Positions 7,400 through 15,489 are shown, numbered from the stretch's first letter. The stretch is 25,879 nt of DNA from Aliishimia sp963922415 (GCA_963922415.1 CAWUIP010000037.1:1-25879); one strand, 5' to 3'. A program made the numbers and translations. Notes: a model not told the origin generated them from the sequence alone.

Positions 7400-7681
7400 C
7401 TACGATTGTCGATACTTTTGAACCGTTGTTGCCTTAAGCGCATCTTCACCGTGATCAGCAACCGCCTTCACCCAACTTGCAAATTCTTCGTCGGACAAGC
7501 CATACTTGTCCATCGCTTCTTCCTGAGTGATCAAACCATAAAGCACCCCACGCACAACAGCGATTTTCCGCGACACCACCCAGCGTCGCGTCGTTTCGGG
7601 GGGCAAATCTGCGCGGCTTAGAACCTGACCGTCTGGCAAAGTTACCGCGCGAGGACCTTCTACTTTTTTAAGATACATCAC
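7400..7681 (-). CDS. sciP: CtrA inhibitor SciP (DUF1153 family)
   Basis: This 93-residue protein belongs to the DUF1153 family, whose Caulobacter member SciP binds CtrA and blocks its activation of target promoters. Visible features are the family opening GPRAVTLPDGQVLSRADLPP, then TTRRWVVSRKIAVVRGV and a helix-turn-helix-like part LITQEEAMDKYGLSDEEF, ending in LKATTVQKYRQ. Two ATG codons stand side by side; the second (7678) would give MYLKKVEGP. AGAGGA lies eight bases before the first. It lies just upstream of ctrA, so inhibitor and target are encoded in tandem. Two TTAA words upstream of it are 11 bases apart and do not make a standard CtrA box. Confidence 0.9.
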   Translation of the reverse strand: MMYLKKVEGPRAVTLPDGQVLSRADLPPETTRRWVVSRKIAVVRGVLYGLITQEEAMDKYGLSDEEFASWVKAVADHGEDALKATTVQKYRQS

Positions 7682-7755
7682 ACACTATCCTCTGGTTGCG
7701 GCAGAGAATGCGTCTGTTTTGCTTAAGACCTGGTGAATTAACGCCAAGACGCCTC

Positions 7756-7783
7756 TTGAGAGTATTTCGGATTTTCCTATATT
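7756..7783 (+). promoter_or_regulatory. Probable promoter of mnmA
   Basis: TTGAGA (7756-7761), a 16-base spacer and TATATT (7778-7783) form a good housekeeping-type promoter. Transcription would start near 7790, giving a leader of about 20 bases before the mnmA ATG. The gap also has to hold the divergent sciP promoter. Confidence 0.6.
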
Positions 7784-7808
7784 CCCGCAGACTTCCCCGG
7801 AGAGTTTG

Positions 7809-8948
7809 ATGCTGGACGCGCGCCCCCCCCTCAATTCGCTTGGTTTTGCCAAGCCGCCTGCCGAGACGCGGGTGGTTGTGGCGATGTCGGGCGGTGTGGA
7901 CAGCTCCGTCGTTGCGGCCATGCTCAAAGCCGAAGGCTATGATGTTGTTGGTGTGACCTTGCAGCTTTACGATCACGGGGCCGCGCTTGCCAAAAAGGGC
8001 GCGTGCTGTGCCGGCATCGACATTCACGATGCGCGCCGCGTGGCCGAAGACATGAACTTCCCACATTACGTGCTTGATTACGAAAATATCTTTCGTGACG
8101 CCGTGATCGATGAGTTTGCCGACAGCTACTTGGGCGGTGCGACACCGGTTCCCTGCATTCGTTGCAACGAACGGGTGAAATTCAAGGACCTTTTGGGGAC
8201 AGCGCGAGATCTAGACGCCGATTGCATGGCGACTGGGCACTATATTCAGCGCAAGGTAGGTTCCGCAGGCGCCGAGCTGCACAGCGCAGCTGATGCGACC
8301 CGCGACCAATCCTACTTCCTGTTTTCGACCACGCAAGACCAGTTGGATTTCCTGCGCTTTCCGCTGGGCCACTTGCCCTCCAAGGATGCAACCCGTGCTT
8401 TGGCGGCGCAATACGGCCTGCGCGTGGCCGACAAACCGGACAGCCAAGACATTTGTTTTGTTCCAAACGGTGACTATGCCGCGGTGATCCGCAAGTTGAG
8501 GCCCGAGGCAGATGCTCCGGGGCAGATTGTGCATGCGGATGGACGCGTGTTGGGTGAACATAGTGGCGTGATCGACTACACGATTGGGCAGCGGCGCGGC
8601 CTGGGCATCGGCGGGTTGGATGAACCGCTCTATGTGGTCAAACTCGATACCGACACGCGCCAAGTCATCGTCGGCCCGCGCGAGATGTTGGCCAAGGCGC
8701 AAGTTCCCGTCAAAGAGATCAACTGGCTTGGCGATGCGCCCCTGATGTCGCAGACCGAATGGCCCATGGCAGTGAAAGTCCGTTCGACCCGGCCACCGAC
8801 TGATGCGGTCCTGCGCCCCACATCCGAAACGACGGGTGTTGTGGAACTGGTCGCGGCGGAACAAGGCGTGTCACCGGGACAGGCATGTGTTTTTTATGAT
8901 CGCGACACGACGCGGATCTTCGGCGGTGGCTGGATCACGAAAGACTAA
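7809..8948 (+). CDS. mnmA: tRNA-specific 2-thiouridylase
   Basis: MnmA installs the 2-thio group on wobble uridine 34 of tRNA(Lys, Glu, Gln), using ATP and a persulfide sulfur. The 379-residue protein has the PP-loop SGGVDSS (27-33), the first catalytic cysteine C119 in CIRCNERVKF and the second, C216, in DSQDICFV. C-terminal strands include GQACVFYD. The ATG at 7809 has GGAG six bases upstream; a TTG one codon earlier is not preferred. The early codons contain a run of eight C residues (7823-7830). Its stop overlaps the stop of convergent lpxB by three bases. Confidence 0.96.
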   Translation: MLDARPPLNSLGFAKPPAETRVVVAMSGGVDSSVVAAMLKAEGYDVVGVTLQLYDHGAALAKKGACCAGIDIHDARRVAEDMNFPHYVLDYENIFRDAVIDEFADSYLGGATPVPCIRCNERVKFKDLLGTARDLDADCMATGHYIQRKVGSAGAELHSAADATRDQSYFLFSTTQDQLDFLRFPLGHLPSKDATRALAAQYGLRVADKPDSQDICFVPNGDYAAVIRKLRPEADAPGQIVHADGRVLGEHSGVIDYTIGQRRGLGIGGLDEPLYVVKLDTDTRQVIVGPREMLAKAQVPVKEINWLGDAPLMSQTEWPMAVKVRSTRPPTDAVLRPTSETTGVVELVAAEQGVSPGQACVFYDRDTTRIFGGGWITKD

Positions 8949-10102
8949 CCTGCGCGTCCAAGACCATCGAGGATCGCGCGCGCGGCGCGGTGGCCAGGTG
9001 CCTCCCCCCCCAATCCCAAGCGCGTCATTGTCGTCTGCATGGCATCGCGTTGTGTATCAGTGGCGGCCAAAACATCTTCGACGCCTTGCGTGATCAAATC
9101 TGGCCGACACGCCGCACCGATAAACTCGGGCACCACCCGTGTTTCTGACACCAAGTTCACCAAAGTGACGGTGTCGGTGGTCATCATCCGCTGCATGATC
9201 ACCCGCGTCAGCCACGCCATGTCATAGGCAATGACCATGGGTGTATCGGCAGCAGCAAGTTCCAAGGACACTGTGCCAGAGGCCGCGAGGGCCAGATCGG
9301 CGCTGGCAAAAGCTGTCCGTTTCAGCGCGGCGTCCCCACTATCAATGACCTTGGCAGGTACGGACCACGCCGAGACACACGCCCGCACCAAAGCCGCTTG
9401 CCGCGGCACTGCAGGCACAACGGCACGCAAGCGAGGATGCTTGGACGACAAACGCGACACAACCTCCCCAAAGATCGGGGCCAGGCGCGTGATCTCGCCC
9501 CGTCGTGAGCCTGGTAGGACCAAAAGAAACGGATCAGCTTCGGCCCCATGCGCGTCCCGAAACGCCTTCGCCTCCGCTGAATCTGCCTGAGGGGCTGTCG
9601 CAATCGGATGGCCGACGAAGTCGCAGCGCAGACCGACGGCCTCAAAGTAGGGTGGCTCAAAAGGAAACAGCGCCAGCACTTGGTCAACCCGACTTGCCAG
9701 CTTGGCAGCACGGCCCGCGCGCCAAGCCCAAACCGTTGGCGCCACGTAATGCACGCAGCGGGGCGGGTTCGGCCCGGCCTTGACCAAATCAACCACGCGA
9801 AAACAGAAATCCGGGCTGTCGATGGTCAAAAGCACATCTGGCTGCCAGGCGTTCACGGCCGCTGCGACCTCGCGGATGCGGCGTTTGAGGTGGCGATATT
9901 TTGGCAGGATTTCCACCAGGCCCATGAGGCTCAGTTCGGCCATGTCAAACTGGCTTTCCAGCCCCTGTGTGGCCATCAAGGGGCCGCCAACACCTGCAAA
10001 TGTCACACCCGGTACTAGGTCTTTAAGCCCCTCCATGACCGCACCGCCAAGCGCGTCGCCTGACGGTTCGCCCGCGATCACGAAGACCTTCAGCGTATCC
10101 AT
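8945..10102 (-). CDS. lpxB: Lipid A disaccharide synthase
   Basis: LpxB joins UDP-2,3-diacylglucosamine and lipid X to form the lipid A disaccharide at the inner face of the cytoplasmic membrane. The 385-residue GT-B type glycosyltransferase starts with KVFVIAGEPSGD (GEPSGD at 11-16) and contains GVGGPLM, YVAPTVWAWR, FVGHP and LLPGSRRGEI, all family signatures. Length equals that of other LpxB proteins. The start overlaps the end of lpxI by 13 bases, and it is the last gene of the minus-strand envelope block. A run of eight G residues in its sense strand (9004-9011) lies near the 3' end. Confidence 0.97.
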   Translation of the reverse strand: MDTLKVFVIAGEPSGDALGGAVMEGLKDLVPGVTFAGVGGPLMATQGLESQFDMAELSLMGLVEILPKYRHLKRRIREVAAAVNAWQPDVLLTIDSPDFCFRVVDLVKAGPNPPRCVHYVAPTVWAWRAGRAAKLASRVDQVLALFPFEPPYFEAVGLRCDFVGHPIATAPQADSAEAKAFRDAHGAEADPFLLVLPGSRRGEITRLAPIFGEVVSRLSSKHPRLRAVVPAVPRQAALVRACVSAWSVPAKVIDSGDAALKRTAFASADLALAASGTVSLELAAADTPMVIAYDMAWLTRVIMQRMMTTDTVTLVNLVSETRVVPEFIGAACRPDLITQGVEDVLAATDTQRDAMQTTMTRLGLGGEAPGHRAARAILDGLGRAG

Positions 10103-10968
10103 AAAAATAGCCCGGCACGGTCGAGATGCTCGATCACCACGTCTCGGTCCAGCACAAGAACTTGGCCCGACGCGATGACGATGCCGTCCAGCCCCGCACG
10201 TGCCGCCCCCAGTGCAGTTGCAGGCCCAATTGTCGGCATGTCAGCGCGCAATTCCTGGCCTGGCTTCGGCGCTTTATAGAGGATGCCGCGCGGCGCATCT
10301 GGGGCACGGTTCGAAAGCCAATCGGCGGTCTCATCTAAGGCCGTACCGATTTGATCAAGTCCCCATTCCAGGATGCCAGGCGCGTCTGGACGGGGACCAA
10401 GGCGGGTGAGATCACTGAGCATAGCATCGGTGCCGCGCGTATCTTCACGGGCAATCACATTGCCACCTTGCACGACACAAGCCTGGCCCAAATCGCGCGC
10501 GCCCATCTCAGCCAAAGCCATCATCGCCTCTTGAACGGCGGCGCGGTCCGCCATCGTGGGTTGCGCGCGTGTCGGCACACCTGGCTCAGACACAAGGTTT
10601 GGAGCCAGATCAGCCGCGCCGCGCACCGCGAAGCCAGCCTCCTCAAAAATTTGGATCACGGCACGCAACGCGCCGTCATCGCCCTGCCCTAAGGCGCGCT
10701 GCAAACGCGGCACCAACGGAAGCGTCGCGGCATCAATTCTTGAAGGATCTACAGGTGGACGGGTGATCGCCCCACACAAACAAACTTCTTTGACACCTTT
10801 CTGCACTAGGGATTGCATGACTGAGCCCAAAGTCTCTAACCGAAAGGTCAGATCAGCGACCAAACCAGTTGGGTCAAACCCCTCCAAAACGCAGATCAAT
10901 GGCGGAACTGACTGCGCCCGCGCGATGCGGGCGGGCAAGTCCCCAGTTCCGCAGATCAGCGCAAGCAT
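10090..10968 (-). CDS. lpxI: UDP-2,3-diacylglucosamine pyrophosphatase LpxI
   Basis: A 292-residue LpxI (DUF1009) protein that hydrolyses UDP-2,3-diacylglucosamine to lipid X. LpxI replaces LpxH in alphaproteobacteria and uses a different chemistry and fold. Recognition rests on the N-terminal Rossmann-like start MLALICGTGDLPARIA, the middle GCACV-type stretch QACVVQGGNVIARED and the C-terminal domain with ELRADMPTIG and GIVIASGQVLVL. It sits between lpxA and lpxB, as expected for the pathway. Its ATG overlaps the lpxA stop by one base and its end overlaps lpxB, a sign of tight coupling. Confidence 0.95.
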   Translation of the reverse strand: MLALICGTGDLPARIARAQSVPPLICVLEGFDPTGLVADLTFRLETLGSVMQSLVQKGVKEVCLCGAITRPPVDPSRIDAATLPLVPRLQRALGQGDDGALRAVIQIFEEAGFAVRGAADLAPNLVSEPGVPTRAQPTMADRAAVQEAMMALAEMGARDLGQACVVQGGNVIAREDTRGTDAMLSDLTRLGPRPDAPGILEWGLDQIGTALDETADWLSNRAPDAPRGILYKAPKPGQELRADMPTIGPATALGAARAGLDGIVIASGQVLVLDRDVVIEHLDRAGLFLWIR

Positions 10969-11750
10969 CAGGTGGGCGTAAGGAAGGACCGGTCCGATCC
11001 GGCAGTCACGAAGTCGACGATCTGGCGCACGTAATCGCTATCCGTTTCTTGGCCAAGCCGTACAACCCTGTCCTGAAACGACCCTTCGCCTTGGGCCATC
11101 ATCTGAAAGGCTGCGCGCAGCGCTGTAATGTCGCTCCGGCTCACGCCACGCCGCTTCAACCCCACCAAGTTTAACCCATCGAGCTTACCGCGCGAGGCCT
11201 GAACGAGCCCATGCGGGATTACATCATTGGTCACCATCGTCAACGCACCAATAATTGCGCCCTGACCGATCCGTACCCATTGATGCACACCCGAGAGCCC
11301 GCCAACGATCACGTCGTCTTCGATCACACAATGGCCTGCAATCGCGGCAGAGTTCACGATGATGACCCTGTCACCAATCTGCGCGTCATGCGCGATGTGG
11401 CAGCCCGCCATAAACAGTCCGTCGTCGCCGACGCGCGTTAAGCCGCCGCCACCCTCTGTGCCCGTATTCATCGTGACATGCTCGCGGATCCGGTTCCGCG
11501 CACCGATGACCAAGCGGCTGTCTTCACCTTTGAACTTCAAGTCTTGCGGGATCTCACCAATCACCGAAAAGGGAAAGATAACAGTCTCTGGACCGATCAC
11601 AGTGTGCCCTTGAACAACGACGTGGCTCTTCAACTCAACCTGCGGGCCGATCTCCACATCCGCGCCGATGATACAAAAGGGTCCGATTTGCGCCGACGGG
11701 TCGATTTTGGCCCCGGACTCAACAATAGCAGACGGATGGATGCCACCCAT
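10968..11750 (-). CDS. lpxA: Acyl-[ACP]-UDP-N-acetylglucosamine O-acyltransferase
   Basis: LpxA performs the first step of lipid A synthesis, transfer of a 3-hydroxyacyl chain from ACP to UDP-GlcNAc. The protein is a left-handed beta-helix built from hexapeptide repeats, visible from IHPSAIVESGAKIDPSAQIG onward. The catalytic histidine is H121 in HIAHDAQIG when counted from the chosen start. ATG at 11750 gives 260 residues, close to the usual 262; an upstream TTG at 11768 would add six residues inside fabZ and is less likely. The gap to fabZ is four bases. Confidence 0.96.
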   Translation of the reverse strand: MGGIHPSAIVESGAKIDPSAQIGPFCIIGADVEIGPQVELKSHVVVQGHTVIGPETVIFPFSVIGEIPQDLKFKGEDSRLVIGARNRIREHVTMNTGTEGGGGLTRVGDDGLFMAGCHIAHDAQIGDRVIIVNSAAIAGHCVIEDDVIVGGLSGVHQWVRIGQGAIIGALTMVTNDVIPHGLVQASRGKLDGLNLVGLKRRGVSRSDITALRAAFQMMAQGEGSFQDRVVRLGQETDSDYVRQIVDFVTAGSDRSFLTPT

Positions 11751-11754
11751 GACT

Positions 11755-12219
11755 CTACTCTGCTCCAAGGTCCATCATCGCAGTAAATTCAGCCTCTGCC
11801 GCCAATTCGCCCTCGACTGTTGCACGCCCGGCAAACTTCCATACCTTGCCGCCTGGCTTGCCGCGCTGGGTCTCAAGATGCATCTGCAAAACGTCGCCGG
11901 GCACCACCTTGCGGCGGAATTTACACTTATCAATGCCCATGAAGTAAATCAGAAGATTTTTGTCTTCCAACTCCAAAGCCGTCCCGACCATGACCGCAGC
12001 TGTCTGAGCCATCGCTTCAACAATCGTGACGCCCGGCATAATCGGCTGACCGGGGAAGTGGCCCTGAAAATGCGGCTCGTTCATGGTGACGTTCTTGATA
12101 CCGATCGCCGAGGCGATTCCGTTAATATCCACCACTTTATCCACCAGCAGAAATGGGTATCGGTGCGGCAGGATACGCTGAATACGTTGGATATCGGCGG
12201 ATTTTAGGTCGTCTGTCAT
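11755..12219 (-). CDS. fabZ: 3-hydroxyacyl-[ACP] dehydratase FabZ
   Basis: FabZ dehydrates 3-hydroxyacyl-ACP in fatty acid elongation and competes with LpxA for 3-hydroxyacyl-ACP, which explains the conserved pairing. The 154-residue hot-dog protein has the catalytic H54 in HFQGHFPGQPIMPG and E68 in TIVEAMAQ, at the same residue numbers as E. coli. The open frame extends to a TTG nine codons upstream, but ATG at 12219 gives the family length. No good Shine-Dalgarno sequence is visible for it. A gap of 70 bases separates it from skp; the lpxD gene often found here in other Proteobacteria is absent. Confidence 0.96.
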   Translation of the reverse strand: MTDDLKSADIQRIQRILPHRYPFLLVDKVVDINGIASAIGIKNVTMNEPHFQGHFPGQPIMPGVTIVEAMAQTAAVMVGTALELEDKNLLIYFMGIDKCKFRRKVVPGDVLQMHLETQRGKPGGKVWKFAGRATVEGELAAEAEFTAMMDLGAE

Positions 12220-12289
12220 AGGTGTTATCGTTCTTTTTGTCCTCAAGCCCTGCTAACAACTGCATCCCTGCGCAGCAAGGCACACTGCG

Positions 12290-12871
12290 TTACGGCTCGC
12301 GCAGGTTCTGTAACAATTGGAGCCCCTCACCTATTTCGGCATCTATGCGCGTCACCGCGAGTTCTGTGACATCGATTGCATTCACACTCAGAAACGCAGC
12401 ACGCCGTTCAAGAATGACCGCAGCGCCCGCTTCTCGCATCACTTGCTCCAAGACCGGCGCAGCTGCCGTGAGAAACTGTGCGCGCGCCGCATCGCGCAGC
12501 GCCGCGATTGCACGTGCTTTGGCCTCTTGCTCTGTGCGGATTTGCCGAACTTTCGCGTCAAATGCGTCTGCAAGGTCACGAAACTCGGCCGGCGTAAGCG
12601 ACGGACGCTGCTCTGTTAACGTTTTTTCTTCTTCGGAGAGCTCCGCCTCTATGCGGCGATTTTCCTGTCCCAATGCCTGATTGTCGGACGCAATTTCAGC
12701 CGTCACAAGTTGGCCAAATGCGCTTGCCCGAAAGAACTCGTCTGCGTCAATCAGCAGAATTGGGCTCTGAACGCGCGGCGTTTGCGGGCGCTGCGGGCTT
12801 GTCTCTTGCGCGAACACAGCAAGCCCAAAGACACACATCCCGACCGCGGCAAGTGCCAACACTCCCCGCAT
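12290..12871 (-). CDS. OmpH/Skp-family periplasmic chaperone
   Basis: A 193-residue protein of the OmpH/Skp type, which holds unfolded outer-membrane proteins in the periplasm and delivers them to the BAM complex. A signal peptide is clear: MRG, a hydrophobic stretch to about residue 20, and a likely cleavage after FA-Q. After a proline-rich linker (28-37) comes PILLIDADEFF, the family's first strand, then a long charged helical region (about 55-135) that would form the tentacles, rich in Glu, Ala and Arg. It lies seven bases after the bamA stop, a pairing typical of this family. Confidence 0.88.
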   Translation of the reverse strand: MRGVLALAAVGMCVFGLAVFAQETSPQRPQTPRVQSPILLIDADEFFRASAFGQLVTAEIASDNQALGQENRRIEAELSEEEKTLTEQRPSLTPAEFRDLADAFDAKVRQIRTEQEAKARAIAALRDAARAQFLTAAAPVLEQVMREAGAAVILERRAAFLSVNAIDVTELAVTRIDAEIGEGLQLLQNLREP

Positions 12872-12878
12872 CGGCGCG

Positions 12879-15227
12879 TCAGAACTGCGTTGAGATTGTC
12901 AGGTCGAACTGCTGTTCTTTGTCAAAGCTCTCTTTGCGCAGCGCCTCGGAGAAGTTAAAGCGCAAAGGCCCAATCGGCGTATCCCACAGGATTGAGAAGC
13001 CGATGACATGCCGGAACGAACCGCCTTCGCCGACGATCGTGGCACCGGACGTATCCACATCGGTCAAATCCCAAAGGTTGCCGACATCATAGAACGCGGC
13101 ACCCGTGATGCCGTACTCCTCGGGCAGCCCCAAGGGGAACTCCGCATCAAAACGGGCCGCTACGAACAAATTGCCACCCAAGGCGTCGTCAGCACCATTT
13201 GTTTGGTCGCGAGGACCGATTCCACCAGGTTCAAATCCACGGATTACGGACGGTCCCAGCAAGAAACGATTGGTTACACGGCTCGTTCCGCTGGTCCACG
13301 CCAAAGCACCCGCCTCCAGCGTGGCGCGCAAAGTGATTTCTTCGTTGGCCACAAGCCGTTGGCCCACAACGCGCGCGCGACTTTCGATAAACTCGTTGTC
13401 CCCGCCGATGCCGCCAAAGTCCTGCTGCAGATCAAACAGCACACCCGCAGTTGGGTTGAGGCCAGACCGGCGCGTGTCGTAGGTGTAGCGATACCCAAGC
13501 GACGTCGACGTTGTTTCGCCTACCGCGATCTCGCGGTTGATCACAAAGCCACTCTCAACGGGATTACGCGCTTGCTGGTCAATGCGCTCCGACTTGACAT
13601 TAACCCCAAATCTCCCGTTTTCGCTGACCGGGAAGGTTAAGGAAGTTTCAAACGCCAGCCGCTCAAAATCGTATGTTGTAAACTCTGACGTGTTGTCGGT
13701 TAGGCTTGTACGGAATGCAAACTCTAGATCGCGCCCCAGCAAAGCTGGTTCGATAAACGTGATACCTGTGTCCTGCTCTTCTTCGGCTGTCGACACGGTG
13801 AGGCTCAACCGCTGGCCGCGGCCGAGGAAGTTGTTTTCATTGAAGCTGACCGCCAAGCCAAAACCACTGTTGCTGGAGAATGTCCCACCAAAGGTGAAAG
13901 ACCCCGTCGGCGCCTCTTCGACATCCACATCAATCACAACCTGATCCGGCGACGAGCCTTCACGGGCGTTTACATCTGCCACAGAGAAGTAGTTGAGCGC
14001 ACGGATCCGTTCAGCGCTTTCTCGAATTTCGCGCGGATTGAAGGGGTCACCTTCAACCAGGCGGAATTGCTGGCGCACAACGCGGTCCAACGTGGTCGTG
14101 TTGCCTTCGATATCGATCCGCTCCACGAACACACGTGGTCCACGGCTGATGACATACTCCACATCCAATGTCAGCGTGCGATCGTTGCGCGTCACGCGCG
14201 GTTCGACACGCAAGAAATCGATGCCTTCACGCACGGCAAGGCGCTCAAGCCGCGCGATATCGTTTTCCACAAGCACGGGCGAATACACCACGCCAGGGCG
14301 CACTTTAACCTGGGAGAAAAACACATCTTCGTCCGCTTCCGGCATTTCAGAGCGAACCGTAATCTCGCCAAACTTGAATTGCTGGCCTTCTTGGACGTTG
14401 AACACCAAGAAATAGCCATCGCGCTGGCGCGTCAGTTCAGCATTTGCAGAGTTGGTGCGAAAATCGATATACCCACGGCTCAAGTAAAAGTCGCGCAAGA
14501 CCTGTTTGTCGAAGTCGATGCGATCCTCAACCAGCGTATCCCGACGGACAAACCGGCGGAAGAGACCCGCTTGTTTGGTTTCGAGAACGCGGCGCAGGCG
14601 GCGGTCTGAATACACGCGGTTGCCGACAAAAGACAGGCGCTCGATCTCAACGACTTCGCCTTCGAAAATTTCAAACACAAGGTCGACGCGGTTGTCGCTG
14701 CGGCGAATGACCCGCGGCGTGACGCGGGCCGCGATCCGGCCATCCGTGATGTAGGCTTCGGCAATCAGGGCCGCGTCCCGTTCTGCCAAGGAGGGGTTGT
14801 AGACGCGCCGCTCTGTCGAGCCGATGAGCGCGGAGAGCGCTTCATCGTCGATCCGACGATTGCCTTCGAAGTTCACGCGGTTGATTGTCGGGAATTCAAC
14901 GACCGTGATTTTTAATGTACCGCCTTGCGGTTCAACTTCGACGGTTTCGAAGAGACCACTGCTTTGGAGCCTTTGGAGCGCCCCGTTGACTTGACCCGCG
15001 GTCACAGATTCGCCGCGCGCGATGCCAGCCGTCCGCAAGATGGCCGCGTCTCCGACACGTATGTTGCCTTCGATGACAACGCGGCTGAATTGGAAGTTTT
15101 GCGGCCAAACCGGTGCTGCAGGCATCAAAAGTGCAAGCGTTAGCGCGGACGTCGCCCCAAACTTGGCCAACTTCCGTAGTCCGCGCGATCTGCCTGTGTA
15201 CTGCTTGCCCAAATCCCTCGGCGCCAT
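12879..15227 (-). CDS. bamA: Outer membrane protein assembly factor BamA
   Basis: BamA is the Omp85-family core of the machine that folds beta-barrel proteins into the outer membrane. With the start at 15227 it has 782 residues: a basic N-terminus and signal peptide (cleavage near 42), five POTRA domains beginning at FQFSRVVIEGNIRVGD, and a 16-strand barrel. The Omp85 lid motif VIRGFEPGG (RGF at 663-665) and a C-terminal phenylalanine (TISTQF) are present. The frame is open for 60 more codons upstream, but that part crosses the promoter region and lacks a signal-peptide character. ATG 15227 has GGGGG nearby upstream and is preferred. Confidence 0.96.
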   Translation of the reverse strand: MAPRDLGKQYTGRSRGLRKLAKFGATSALTLALLMPAAPVWPQNFQFSRVVIEGNIRVGDAAILRTAGIARGESVTAGQVNGALQRLQSSGLFETVEVEPQGGTLKITVVEFPTINRVNFEGNRRIDDEALSALIGSTERRVYNPSLAERDAALIAEAYITDGRIAARVTPRVIRRSDNRVDLVFEIFEGEVVEIERLSFVGNRVYSDRRLRRVLETKQAGLFRRFVRRDTLVEDRIDFDKQVLRDFYLSRGYIDFRTNSANAELTRQRDGYFLVFNVQEGQQFKFGEITVRSEMPEADEDVFFSQVKVRPGVVYSPVLVENDIARLERLAVREGIDFLRVEPRVTRNDRTLTLDVEYVISRGPRVFVERIDIEGNTTTLDRVVRQQFRLVEGDPFNPREIRESAERIRALNYFSVADVNAREGSSPDQVVIDVDVEEAPTGSFTFGGTFSSNSGFGLAVSFNENNFLGRGQRLSLTVSTAEEEQDTGITFIEPALLGRDLEFAFRTSLTDNTSEFTTYDFERLAFETSLTFPVSENGRFGVNVKSERIDQQARNPVESGFVINREIAVGETTSTSLGYRYTYDTRRSGLNPTAGVLFDLQQDFGGIGGDNEFIESRARVVGQRLVANEEITLRATLEAGALAWTSGTSRVTNRFLLGPSVIRGFEPGGIGPRDQTNGADDALGGNLFVAARFDAEFPLGLPEEYGITGAAFYDVGNLWDLTDVDTSGATIVGEGGSFRHVIGFSILWDTPIGPLRFNFSEALRKESFDKEQQFDLTISTQF

Positions 15228-15255
15228 GTTTGACCCCCACCGCTTGCTTGTTATT

Positions 15256-15290
15256 AGGGTTTCAGTAACCCTATCGTCGGGGCATGTCAA
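15256..15290 (-). promoter_or_regulatory. Probable bamA promoter with a dyad over its -10
   Basis: On the minus strand a consensus -35 TTGACA (15285-15290) and TACTGA (15262-15267) are 17 bases apart, about 35 bases before the bamA ATG. The -10 lies inside a perfect inverted repeat, AGGGTT-TCAGT-AACCCT (15256-15272). This would allow bamA and the downstream lipid A genes to be transcribed separately from the upstream pyrH-rseP part, possibly under a regulator that binds the dyad. Confidence 0.5.
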
Positions 15291-15303
15291 AACAGCAAAG
15301 GCC

Positions 15304-15322
15304 CGCAGAATAAAATCCTGCG
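15304..15322 (-). terminator. Weak hairpin between the 43-aa ORF and bamA
   Basis: CGCAG (15304-15308) pairs with CTGCG (15318-15322), and the stem continues inward on the minus strand as GAT/ATT with a U-rich loop. It is followed by a poor U-tract (TTTGCTGTTTT). It could be a partial terminator in front of the bamA promoter; alone it is weak evidence. Confidence 0.3.
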
Positions 15323-15357
15323 AGCCACGTGACGCATAGGCCTCAGTTCGATTGAAA

Positions 15358-15489
15358 TCAGGGGGCCAGACTACCGATCCAAGCGCCGAAACACAGCGCA
15401 ATCGCAATGGTTGTCAGATACAGAACTCTATCCCAGTTCAGCATCATGACAAGGCTTAGGCCTCGGTACCCAGCTGTAAGAGTTTGCAT
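15358..15489 (-). CDS. Small single-span membrane protein between rseP and bamA
   Basis: A 43-residue ORF with the order N-terminal tail, GYRGLSLVMMLNWDR (residues 7-21), a hydrophobic span of about 17 residues (VLYLTTIAIALCFGAW) and a short end IGSLAP. GAGG lies eight bases before the ATG at 15489; ATG pairs at residues 15-16 would give a 29-residue form. I have no certain family name. The mix of a conserved-looking amphipathic YRGL...LNWDR part and one membrane helix suggests a real small inner-membrane protein. It is on the same strand as rseP and bamA, 99 bases after rseP. A role in envelope homeostasis or in RseP/BAM function would be a guess from position. Confidence 0.5.
   Translation of the reverse strand: MQTLTAGYRGLSLVMMLNWDRVLYLTTIAIALCFGAWIGSLAP

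Noticed and set aside
12137..12145. DnaA-box-like TTATCCACC
   Set aside because: Single imperfect copy inside the fabZ coding sequence, with no further boxes or AT-rich segment around it.
15228..15407. 60-residue N-terminal extension of bamA
   Set aside because: It crosses the promoter and hairpin and would bury the signal peptide inside the protein.
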